DNA of 64,000 bases from Anticarsia gemmatalis (Eukaryota; Arthropoda; Insecta; Lepidoptera; Erebidae): assembly GCF_050436995.1 (NCBI RefSeq), contig NC_134755.1:2667001-2731000 (forward strand), given 5' to 3'. The notes beneath the pieces were generated by a model that had not been told where the DNA came from, did not search any database, and worked only from the letters and a program-made list of their open reading frames with translations. Made by a program: the position numbers and the translations under genes. Below are positions 1 to 11,439 of this stretch, piece by piece (within the stretch, counting starts at the first letter, position 1; every line of letters starts with the position of its first letter).

Positions 1-1699
1 GCCTGTGCCGCTGCCGGCTTCGCTATATTCAAGGTCAGTTGGATCTTAGAACATTAATTTTTTCTTCATTTCTGAAAAAATCTCGTATTGCAGGATAATG
101 TATAAACAAAATTAAAACCTGATATTTGTTTATGCACTAATAAGTGATTTCTGAGTCTTGTTTTTTTTATCCTATTTGGGTGTCTATCCCTCGATCCTTG
201 ACAGTAATTACCGTCAACTTAATCATTGCACACAGGACAGGACACAGTCAGCTTACCTTAACATTTTATGGTCCCAGGTGTTGTTTCGCAAAGTGATGGG
301 TGAGGTGAACTCCGGTCAGCGCGCGCTATTCTTCTCTATCCTGGGCGTGGTGAACGCGTCGCTGCTGTGGCCGCTGTGCCTCGCGCTCTACCTCACCGGC
401 TCCGAGATGCTGCCCTCTCACCGCATGCCCTGGATATACCTGCTCATTGCCAGCATTGGATTGCTCAGTCAGTGTTTCACAACACCAGCTTTTATAAGTG
501 GCCTAGCTAGAGAATAGATTTCTTATTTTAACATTGTGCATTTTTTTATTCTTTATTTATCGTTCTGTAGTTTAGATTCAGAATTATTAAGATTATGTAA
601 CCAAATAAAAATCGTAATCAATCGCATACCAGGAGTAATGTTTTACGAAAGGGGAGTGGATGTTATTCTAATTAAATGATATGTTTTTTTCTTTACAGTT
701 TTCCATCTAGTATTTCAGTTTGGCAACATCATAACGTACAACATCTTCGTGTCCCTAGCTCTTATCACAGCCGTTCCAGTTTCTGGAGGTGAGGCAATAC
801 AACATTATCATTGTTGTATAATAATAATTTTGATACTTATATATTTTCAGCATATAGCAACCTTTAGCACTGTCCTTACCCAGTATGAGCGTATACGATC
901 GCGTGCACGTATCTATTGTCACTTGTTACGTAGGAAACCCTAACACGTATACGTACGTGTAAGTGTACGTTCCTAAGTGCGTCAATGTTTTATGTATTGT
1001 CTCGTTTTATTTCCTTAATGTATGGCCATTTATTAATGAGAACCATGTTGTTTTAGCTCTGGACGTGGTGTTGTATGGTGCGCAGTTCGAGGGCATGAAC
1101 TTGGCGGGTCTGATATTAATCGGGGTCGGCTTCTTTCTCGTCATGTTCCCGGATAACTGGCCTGATTATATCATGAGGCTTTTGAGGTTTGTACTTATCT
1201 ATTGAAATATGGCTACTGTATTATCTTAAATTATAATGTCTCGATTGTATCTATACTAATATTATAAAGCTGAAGAGTTTGTTTGTTTGAACGCGCTAAT
1301 CTCAGGAACTACTGGTCCGATTTGGAAAATTCTTTCAGTGTTAGATAGTTCATTTACCGAGGAAGGTTATAGGCTATATATCATCACGCTACGACCAATA
1401 GGAGCAGAACACAGTAAAAAATGTTATAAAAACGGGGAAAATTTTGACCCATTCTCTTATGTGACGCAAGCGAAGTTGCGCGGGTCAGCTAGTGATTTAT
1501 GTTTCTCGTCCCAGTTTGAGCAGATTTGGAACTTTGGCTGCCCGTTGCATGAAATTTTATTGAAGAATAATTATTTTATAGATGGAGTCGCCGGCGTCAG
1601 CGCGGCAACAACGGCACGGGCCGTAACCGCGACGCGATGGACTACCGCACGGGCTACATACGCTCGCACCTGCGCTCGCCGTCCGGCCGCGTGCGGTGA
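1..1699 (+). CDS. SLC35F3/F4-like solute transporter, C-terminal 186 residues (5' end outside window)
   Basis: Multi-pass membrane protein of the drug/metabolite transporter superfamily, nearest to the SLC35F3/F4 group, for which thiamine transport has been proposed in mammals. Exons seen: 1-33, 278-467, 699-788, 1057-1186 and 1582-1699, all with GT-AG ends and phases that close without a frameshift. Recognition rests on the order of hydrophobic segments and on blocks such as VLFRKVMGEVNSGQ, DVVLYGAQFEGMNLAGL and MFPDNWPDY, which match the last transmembrane helices of SLC35F3/F4. The last exon adds a strongly basic tail (WSRRRQRGNNGTGRNRD..., ending SPSGRVR) that should be cytosolic. A small Helitron sits in the last intron. 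The start and the first helices lie left of the window. The substrate in insects is inference; the family call is good. Another SLC35F subfamily is the main alternative. Confidence 0.85.
1250..1492 (+). mobile_element. Short non-autonomous Helitron in the last SLC35F intron
   Basis: The element begins with TC at 1250 directly after an A and ends with CTAG at 1492 directly before a T, the normal Helitron insertion between A and T. A short stem (CGCAA, loop, TTGCG) lies about ten bases before the CTAG end, as in Helitrons. The body has the TCTATACTAATATTATAAAG start and the GTTTGAACGCGCTAATCTCAG block seen again at 43411-43690 and, diverged, at 39088-39311. It encodes no helicase, so it would depend on an autonomous partner. 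Confidence 0.85.
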
Positions 1700-4600
1700 C
1701 CGCCCGAGCCCGCGCCCGCCTCCCCTACGTCCCCCTCCTCCCCCTGCGCCTCTCCTGCCTGCCCCTCCTCCCCCGCGCCGCGCCTGCTGCGCCCGCCCCT
1801 ACCAGCGCACCACACACACACTAGGAAGTCCGTGTAATTCGTCTTTATTGACAACTATGACTTATCTGATAGCTAGTCATCCAAGTTGCGATTTTATACC
1901 CCATGTGTTAAAGCAAATTTTGTAGTGACTACATAGAATAGTAATACTGTTCACTCGTCATGCAGAAAGCTATTTAATACACCTGGTTTAAAATCTTACT
2001 ATGAATGCAACGCTATTATTTATGTCCGAACTGTGTTATGATGAGCGATAATAAAGGTCATCGTTATAGAGTCGCGACGAGTGAAGCATGATCGTGCATA
2101 CACTACCCAAATGACAGTACGTTAGTATATCTAGAAATGCTGGTAAAGATGAAAATTGTATACCGATGCACGGTTTTACGCCTTTCCAGACGAATTACGT
2201 TAACATTGTTCACAAGAATGGCCACATGTAAAGATCGATCTAACAAATACCTCAAGTATTTTTAATGTGGTAACATGACGCTCTAAACATCGCGTCTCTA
2301 TAGCGAGAGTCCAAACGATTTCGCACGGCTCCTATTGTGTAGTTAGCGGTGGTAGTGGTGGATATCGAAATTCCGTAAAATTCTAGTAGTTATTAAAAGA
2401 CTCCGTCGTCGCCCCGCTGTATTTCTTCTTCGATTTCTCTCATGCGGGTGACGAACGCGAGGTATTAAATGACCGCTTTTATATTATACCGCCACACTTC
2501 AATATGATACCGTCACGACTACCAGCAAGATAAAATCCTTATATTGAACGACAAGATGACAAGATATATGGAAGTGAATGAATCAAGGGAAGTTTGTATA
2601 GATCGTACCAATTGGTGTTCTTTGGTCTTTGCCTACCCCTATAGGATAAAGGCGTGATATAATGTATGTATGGAACGACCGCCTATAAAATGTAGAAGAA
2701 AGGTTTACCATCAAAGGTGCCATACCGTGCGACGGTAAATTATAAAAGCGATCACTGATATTTATTCTTATTAGATGATAACAACGACACTTTTACCAGT
2801 CACGGTCATCACGTTTCGTTTACTCGGACTTTCGGATACTAAGAATCGTCTATTTATCTATATCTTTCAAAGTCGGGCGATAATATACCTTCCTTTCGAT
2901 CTATGATCACTCTATCGAGTATTGTCCTGTAAACGTCACATGATTGCCGTGGTTGAATAAAATACGTTTGTGTCGACGCTACGACCATTCCAAAAGTCCG
3001 TTAGATTGTTTGAAATTTAAATTCGTTCGATTCTATATACGTAGTGATGTGATCGAAACGTTTGCGCTTAGATTGTTGACGGTTAAATAATACTTTTGTA
3101 ACATAGACGTTTCCATTTTGTATAAAAAAATATAGCTCGGTAAGTTTCGGATCTCTCAAACTTACTATCGAAAAAAAAAACTATTTATTTTTCTTTTTTT
3201 GACAGGCAGTGATTTCTTTTTTATTCGAATTATGAAGCGCAAACATATTATTTTTTACATTCCAATTGATTGTACCCAGGGACCTTGATATGCTGTCCAA
3301 ACATGTCCACACCAGTAATAAAAATAATTAAGATATATTTATATCAATAACGTGTGTGCAAATCGTTACGGCACTCGAGTTCATAGCAAGTTTTAGTTGA
3401 GATTAAATCCTTACCTAACACTCGGCACTTCTAAATATTATATTTATTAAAGGTACTTGCATACTTATCTCGGTGTTGTGATACCCACCTGTAGACATTA
3501 GTGTAGGTATTGGACCATTGTAAAGGTATGAATGCTTACCTCTCACACGAAAATCTACAGGAAATTTACTGAATGACTACTAGGTCATCTGTTGTCAAAT
3601 AGACAGAAAGTGCAAGAGCAAATACAATTTTAATGAAGGAAACAGTGACGAAAAGTCAGAAAGCTAGAAATTCACGTATATCAAAAGTGAAAAGTATAAT
3701 TGTGGATAAAATATAATAATTAAAACAGAGTAATTTGTATGGCGCAATACCTAATATTGCTGTATACTTATGACATCGTGCATGACATAAATATATAAGT
3801 ACTTGGATGTTTAAAGCTTAGTTCATACCTTTAGTGGTCCCAATGGATGGCTTCCGAATTCGTAATTTATTAATCGATCTCAAAGAATCTAGTCAAATAT
3901 TATAGTCAGGGTAAATTATATTTAGAGGTAATGTTAATTTTGTAATACTTCAAAGGCGATCACGTGGAAATACAGCCGATATGATGCTAAATCGCTTTTG
4001 GAAGGGTAAACCGCATTGCTAACGTAGGGAATAGTGAACAGTTGAATGAAATCATTGCAATAAAAATATATATAAATAATATCTATTATCGTGATCTATA
4101 AATTCATAATAGTTGGGTTTTGGTTATTGAAAACGCTTTCCTTTTAATCGTTCGAAGGATGCGCTGAAATTAATCATAGCCGAAATACTTCTATTGCGTG
4201 TTTATGATTACGAATCAAATTGCGTTTTGACTACGTTGTATTACTATAGAATAGATGTACCGCAGTAATTGACATCTTATTTAATACACATCAGGTATCC
4301 AATTTAACTGAGACATAGGTAAATAATAACACTGTTAAACGGGTATACCTATCGTATTTACGAGGTAATTTGTGTGATAAGGTACAGAGATCGATCGAAT
4401 GAATTTAGACAATTTCAAAAGTAAACGCGAAGTGCACGTTACTCTGCGTGTACGGACGTGTACGTTACTACAGTATGTGCTATGTAATACAGCGTAGTCA
4501 ACCGCTTTATTTAGGGTGTTATAACATAGTCACAATAAACACAAATGGTGCAGATTAATTATTACATAATCAAGTAAACATAACAAATATAATTTCAGTT

Positions 4601-7475
4601 TAAATCACCTTTTCAAATATTTGTTAAATATCTTTATATTCTCACGATTCCCTTTTAATATGTAAGTATTACGACCGCCCCAATGTAGTGTTAATTCATA
4701 TTATATTGTAGCACTTGAATATTTATCATGTCTTATAAATTTATTGTAGAAAGTAGTTAGTGTACCACGTTGTCCGTTTTCGGATGTTTCGTAGCAGACG
4801 TCGCGACATTTTGTAAGGACAAGTTTGAGCTTACCTGATAATGTACGGCGTGAACAGCGGTTATATTTGTTGTTATTATGTTCGTAAGTTTACGTAGAAA
4901 TATCGGTCCTTTGATAGTCATGGGTTATAGCCATCAGAGACAATCTATCAATGGTACGTGTAAACGAAAGTATCTCAGAATCTTAAGAATTTTAGTTCTC
5001 ATTGTGAAAAGGAGATGCATAACACTGGAATTTCTTGTGCGAATTTGTGTCAACCTAAATACTAATACCAAATAATGAATAATAGTCTCTTAATAATAAA
5101 ATTGGACCAGTGTATTGGAAACGTACAGAATCATATTTCTACGTAGACTCACGAGCAGCGAAGGTTGCATTAGTTGGGAATATCGAGTGTGATGTCGTTC
5201 ACATGTTACAGTATATATTTTAGAAATGATTGTCAAGACATGATCATGCCTATTGTGATGTTGCCGCGTGCTTGCTCGAAATATGCGACAATACCATGTA
5301 TTTCAAATACGAAAGCCGTCTAGCGAGAGGAAAAAAGAGAGTTTAAGACCTCTTTCTGCCACTTTTGGATAAGTAGGAGATAGCTTATCACTTATCAGTT
5401 ATTTTCATACATTTGCTGGCACTTTATCTGCCAGATAAATTGGCTGGCAGTTTAACTGTGGAATTGACTCTAAATTTGAAATAAAAGATGTCATAAACTA
5501 TGAAAAGGTTCATTTAAATCAAATCAAAGTAAAGTAAAATCGTACTTATTTCAATAGTTTAAAAAAAACTCTAGTTGGACGGTCTTTACGTTGAAATGGT
5601 TTATGCATATGGGCTTTTGTAATATGTGAACAGGGGTAGGAGCTCGAAACTGGAAAATATACAGACTTATCGTTTCTCAATTTTAGCGAGTGAAAAAGCT
5701 AACAAATGGTAAAAAATACGACATAGTTTAACATGTCGAATTTTTCATGCATTTTTTTACTGTTAAATGAATAACAATGGATCATTTGGTGATGAAAAAC
5801 GTGATCGAAATTATTTTTTAATCTACCGATACCATTCTAGAATGGAAATCGCCTTATAAAATTGAGAAATGATAGGCTTAACTTATAAAGCAATGCTAGT
5901 GCAAAACATAGACCTTTAAATGCGTCTCAGACTGCGAAATTGATGTTATTTTACACACAAACGTAACATGTAAACGGTATCTGTTTTATGTTTATGTAGA
6001 CTGCGATAATGTCGAATTTGATGAGTACATAAAATAATAACATATAAATTAAAACAATAATAATATAACACAACATGTTAACCATTGTTTTTAAATGGTT
6101 TGTTTATAGTTACGTGCCTTTACGAAGTTGAAGTATATGTACGTGCGACCTGGTCACATTAGCCTGGCGTTGATGATGATGAACAATAGAAAACAAGCCA
6201 AGTTATCAACGCGTGAAATCTGACAGAAGATGCGTCGGGCGTAACTTAATTTGTATGGGCTTCGCACCGACGCACCATCGGTTGAGTGTGAAGGGTCGAG
6301 TGTTCTTCTATACATTTTGTCTGTTCTGGCGTTGCGCGACCGATAACGCGACGTATGTTCCGTCAGATATGAACCTTCCCTAAAGCTAACAAAGATGCTT
6401 AATGATAGAGGCTTTCGTATTCTAAAGATGCGCCTAGTTAATGTGACCGCGTCGTAGCTTTGTTAGTTGTTGATATTTGTTAACGTAACGTAATTATGTT
6501 TATTATATTCATACGAAATTATCTCAATCGTTATATACTGTGTTGTATTATGTAGTAGCTGTATTATTGTATAGATTCCAAGTTTAGTATTAAGTTCTTT
6601 ATAGTAAGTATAGTTTTCTCATTACTATCACTCTGCTAAACAAGTTATAATCGTGTAAAGCTGTGGTGTATCGGTCATGCGCGGCAAAGTTGTTCCTGCG
6701 ACATAATATTTCAACAATTTCGAATGTATTTATTATCTTGTGCGGTTATATATCTTTGTAATAGTTTGTTTGCCGCGTGTCATCGCTACTACGTGTAAAT
6801 CTACGACTTGATCTAAGTATGCGATCGGTATTATTATGTATTTAAGTTTGATCGGCGTGTGTGTGTATTTCGTATCGTCTTAGCTCAATGTCTCCGTTGT
6901 GACTGATGTTTTGTACGATCATTATGTACTGTAGATACCTATATTATTTTTGTATCGTCTCCCCTTCTTTTAGATACTTGTAATCCTCATAAAAATACTT
7001 CAATTGAATTTCTTAAAGCATAAATATGTGTAAAGCGAAATAAAAACTGTGTAACTTTTGTAATTGCGATCTCAAATTTTGACGTTAAAGTTTTTGTACA
7101 TTGGTTATTGTTTCGACAGTCTTTATTGCTCGTTTAATAGTAAAATTTTAAAGACTGAATTAAATGGAAGTTGACTAAAATTCAATTATGCAGTCGTGGA
7201 TGTTAGTCTAGAGTTAGTTAATAGGGTTTACTGATGACATTTTATTCGGTACGTAGCGTACGTAGAGTCGTAATGTCGGTGTCTAGTGGTAGGCGATAAC
7301 TGATAACTTGTACGTTAGGACTCACCGGTTACTTGTAGCGGCAACCTTGTATGTGTGTCTTACATTAACTGCGAGTAGCGAACACGAGATAACACCTTGG
7401 CCCCTGTGATTCATTTTGTTAATTAAACGTAGACGTAATTTGTTGGTCATGAAATAAATTTGTCATAAAACACAT
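1700..7475 (+). other. Possible very long 3'UTR of the SLC35F gene (no coding potential seen)
   Basis: This 5.8 kb has no credible coding exon on either strand and no recognisable transposon, and CG dinucleotides are frequent (many CGTACG, CGATCG and TCGCGAC-like strings). It ends at AATAAA (7453-7458) followed by a T/G-rich stretch at 7475-7485, which looks like a complete poly(A) site in the SLC35F direction. Earlier AATAAA strings exist (for example near 2050 and 7040), so shorter forms are possible. A Pumilio-like TGTAGATA lies at 6930-6937. One long 3'UTR is inference; a separate noncoding RNA or plain intergenic DNA remains possible. Confidence 0.45.
7453..7458 (+). promoter_or_regulatory. 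Poly(A) signal, SLC35F direction
   Basis: AATAAA followed about 20 bases later by a T/G-rich element. It is the last strong signal before the convergent EED transcript begins on the other strand. Confidence 0.5.
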
Positions 7476-7542
7476 TGTTTTTGTCATACGTTTATATCCT
7501 ATCAAATAATACACATATTTCATTGACTAAGAGCAGTCTTGT

Positions 7543-7548
7543 TTTATT
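7543..7548 (-). promoter_or_regulatory. Poly(A) signal of the EED/esc gene
   Basis: AATAAA on the minus strand, and the first such hexamer I see downstream of the EED stop codon. It implies a 3'UTR of about 350 nt and leaves only a few tens of bases between the two convergent transcript ends. Confidence 0.55.
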
Positions 7549-7875
7549 GTGTTTGTCACACTGTATGAAAATATTTTATAATACAAATAAAAATCATTAC
7601 AATTCCTTAACATTAATTAGTCTAGTTTGTTTCAGAATGTCAAAATAAAACCTATCAGATTTCATGCTGCCTATATTTATATTTAGTGTAAAAAAAGGCA
7701 TGACTTGTACCTTATGTGAATTAGATTCTTAGTGGTTGTGAGAAACTTAATTATTGCTCACGCACACATTTAAAATGTGCTCATGAACATTCATAAAAAA
7801 AACAATATTGTGTGTATAGAAGTTGTGTAAGATTCAGCCAATCACATAGTTATTGGAGCTGAGCAGTGAGCACGT

Positions 7876-10327
7876 TTATAAGTTGCCGTTGTTGACGCGG
7901 TCCCACCGCCAGATGGTGCCGTCGTCGCAACACGTCAGCAATATCTTGCCGTTGCGGGATAAAGTCACCTGGAAAATACAATACACAGTTATTAAAATAC
8001 AACAATGTATCTAAACTAGCAAAAAAGGAGAGGAATAGGAAAACGTCTAAAACATTCGTGGTTAAAGTTTATAAGATAACAACTTCAGCCAACAACACAG
8101 ACACTTATTTATCCTTTCTCTACAAGTCCCATTTCACTATAACTACTAAATTCGGGGTTAATTGAGACTAAATCAATAGAAATTACCTGTCTAACGGCAG
8201 CGACACACCGAGGATGCACAAGCTGAGATACACGAGAGCCACCCGCCACATTGCCGAGCTCCCACACCATCGTCTTGCCACACTGATTACCTAATGCTAT
8301 CACCTGTAACCAATTAGAATAGCTTAACATTTATCACAACAGTAGATTGCTTAGTACAACTAAGAGATTGTGCCAGCTTCCACACTTTCGAGAAGCGATG
8401 AATGATGAAGAGTGTGATAATTTGAGTGAGAAAATAATATTGAGAACGAGAATTACTAATTTTCAGTATTGCTTAGTGCAGTCAATGGCGGATTTTATGC
8501 GCAGGGTCTACAGTTCTAGCGAAAAACCAATCCATATTGAAAAAATGAGTAGAAAAACCTAGGATAATTTTTATTCAAGTAATTTTACTTCTAGACTGAA
8601 CAATGCCACTATCCTTATTTAGCTGATGCCACAATGAAAACTTTAACTTACTCTCTGGCTGTAATCCACTGCAAATCGTATGAACCATATCTCACATTCT
8701 TTGTAGTCGAATCTGTGTACGAGAGTGACGAAACTATCGCCTGGACGGATTTCCGAGTCTTCAAGACGCCCTGGCTTCCAGCAGATTATAGCATTCTCAC
8801 ATGACTAAAACATAACATGAAAAAATTAACACATATAATAGCTGGACCAATTATAATGGAAAAATTGTGAAAAATTTTGTAATAACAATAGTTTTAGAGG
8901 GTACTTACTTTGGATAAAATGAGATCACCCATCCATCTTACACAGTCAACATAATTTCTATGTATATCTCTAGTAGAAAAGTCTGGAAAATGTTCCTTCA
9001 AGGAATTAAAAGGCCTCAAAGCTCTATGAGGGTTGAAATTATAGCTTTGTTTGATAGCTTCATTCATAGATGGCTTGTCTAGCCTCCACAGTTTGAGCGA
9101 GTGATCCATGCCACATGACATGATCCTCTCACCTTTGAGATCAAAATCAGCACTGAGAACTTCATCTCTGTGACCTTCCACACCTCCAAAGATAGCAATA
9201 CACACATCAGTCATGATGTTCCATAGTCTGAGTGCATGGTCCTTGCTTGCTGAGAGCAGTAAGTTTGGGTCCCTAGGGTGAAACTTAACTTCATTGATGG
9301 CATGTCCATGGCCTATGTAGTGCTTGATGCAGGTTTGTGTGGCCGGTGCAAATATGCGCACAATGCCTCTTGAACCTGCTACTGCTAGTAAAGGAAGACC
9401 TGTTTCTTCTTCATAAGACCAAGCACATGTGTAGAAAGTCTCATCCACCTGTGAAATATTGTTTATATAAAACATTAACAAAAATGAACACAGTTCATGT
9501 TTGATTGCATGCATAAACCTACTTCTTAGTTATCATAGGTGACTTATAGATTTAAAACAGGCTTCACCACTTAGATTGTCAACTAGTTTCTCATACTTTA
9601 ACTGTTCCCTATATCTAGTAGCTTGAAAATATAACTTACATCAGGATCAGCATAGCACTGAAGAAACTTGAACCCTCCAGACTCAGGGCACTCATATATG
9701 GAGACTCTATTACTGCCCACTACTGCAAACACCTGTGGCTCCCCTTCACCCAAGTGGTGGTTGAACTGACATCCAAACAATGGCTGACCATGGTCCTCTT
9801 TTGCACTACAACTGATAAACAAAACAATATGAGTAAACAAGACAAAGTAAATAACAGGAACTAGACAAAGCTTTTCGTCAACCGGCTAACACTTACGAGC
9901 TGAATAGTATTTTTGTAAAAAGGTTTAATAAAAAAAGGTTAAAGAATGGTAACTTACTTGAATTTATATGGAGGTTTCACTTGTTTAGCAACTTTTTTCT
10001 TGCCCCGACGACGTTTCTTGAAACGAGTGTTTGTCGGAGTTTCACTACGAGATGTATTGTCGGTATTTGATGTGCTTTCAACGCTCGATGTCTCATCCTA
10101 CACACAAAGGCAATAAACACTTGGTTTATCTCAAACAACTACTCATGAAAGGTCTGTAATATCACAAATTATAAACTCAAAACTGCAATTTATTCTTGTT
10201 TTACTATACTATAATATACATAGTAGAGAACAAAGTAAACATTTTATGAACCCAAGTCACGTTGTTGAGTCATAAAATAAAAGGAAAAGTATCCCAAACT
10301 TACGTTTTCATTGTCCGAGAAATTCAT
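7876..10327 (-). CDS. esc: Polycomb protein EED / extra sex combs (PRC2 WD40 subunit), complete, 7 exons, 412 aa
   Basis: Nuclear WD40 propeller subunit of Polycomb Repressive Complex 2. It binds H3K27me3 and stimulates the EZH2/E(z) methyltransferase. Exons, 5' to 3': 10327-10304, 10097-9958, 9811-9640, 9448-8909, 8804-8652, 8303-8187 and 7968-7876; all phases close. The protein starts with an acidic/Ser-Thr-rich tail, then a basic stretch (RFKKRRRGKKK, residues 33-43, a likely nuclear signal), then the propeller. Blocks nearly identical to human EED include VAGSRGIVRI, KFHPRDPNLLLSASKDHALR, GGVEGHRDEVLSAD, SCGMDHSLKLWR and FPDFSTRDIHRNYVDCVRW. The aromatic-cage positions known in human EED (F97, Y148, W364, Y365) correspond to F54, Y118, W332 and F333, so the last is Phe for Tyr. 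Length matches the family (about 425-440). Lineages may carry esc and esc-like copies; which one this is cannot be told here. Confidence 0.95.
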
Positions 10328-11439
10328 ACTAGTCACTTTCAACTAAAACTTGAACTTTAAAGGGTTTAATTACACTAATTCCATACAAACTAACAATTTA
10401 TTTCATTAATTACTAACAAATTCTTCATTTGGAATTCGTTATCAGCTGACAGGAGCGTCATAAACGTCAAAATGTCGAATTTTCGCGGGACCATCAGTGT
10501 TTAATGTTGCTATTGTACTAAAATTATTTTAGTCGATTTCATATCTTTAATATCACACTATTTTGATAAATCTTGTTTTTGTTATTACAGATATAATATA
10601 AATCTTCATTTTAAGATTAATATTAATAATTAAGCAATTTAATGACTAATTAGCGGTTTTGCTTGATTTACTGCTGTTGTCAATAGTTTTCTTTTATCAT
10701 TGATTAAAGGTAGTTCGGTTTTTATAGTTGTGTATGATCTATGTACTAATGTCTATGTAATATAAAATGTGAATTAGGGATAGAAGTAACAAATCAAAGT
10801 ATTAAGCATTTTTATTTTATATTTATTCGTCTTCTTGTTACGTAGATTACAAACAATAGATTCAAGAACATTAAAATTTATTAAATAGATATATCATCGT
10901 TAGCATTTAATATAACAATTACATTTAAACAATATGTACGTTATTCAAATCGCACTACAGTTTATACAACTACAGTCTTAAAGTAATCACAGCCATTACA
11001 ACTTACTGCTAAATACCAAATGATTATAACAATAATCTTATAATTAATGTTTAATACTGATGTGTACGTAGATCCGTTAAAAATATCTTGATGTGATTAC
11101 TATATCCTAATTGAGGCCTCATCCGCATTAGCCTTAGCGTGTTATTTTTTATAAGGCCTTAAAAATTTGCAAACTGAAGTTAATTTGTGCGCCGACGGCT
11201 CACTTGTATAGTATTTTACTTATTTTGTAACATGGTATAGGCGGCCTTAAATTCAGAAGTTTACATACATCTAGAACTAGATAAAAATTCAGGCAATATA
11301 GTGGCAACTTCATAAATATTGTGACCATATTGCTCCTTATCAAAACACTATTAGATTCTCAAAGAATCCAAACATTTTCGATACTGGCCATGCACTTAAA
11401 AATTAAATTACGTATATGGTAATATTAGAGTTTCTTTTT
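10328..11439. other. Intergenic: EED promoter side and protease 3'UTR
   Basis: No coding exon is visible. The left part (10328 to about 10500) must contain the EED promoter and 5'UTR. The right part, read on the minus strand, is the 3'UTR of the serine protease. AATAAA-type signals on the minus strand fall near 10820, which would give that UTR about 600 nt. Confidence 0.5.

Noticed and set aside
1654..1854. Gly/Glu-rich minus-strand frame
   Set aside because: Antisense shadow of the GC-rich last exon and start of the 3'UTR of the transporter.
1287..1925. 212-codon plus-strand open frame
   Set aside because: It runs through the Helitron and the last SLC35F intron into the last coding exon in the wrong frame; the Ala/Pro/Arg-rich end is a frame shadow of GC-rich DNA.
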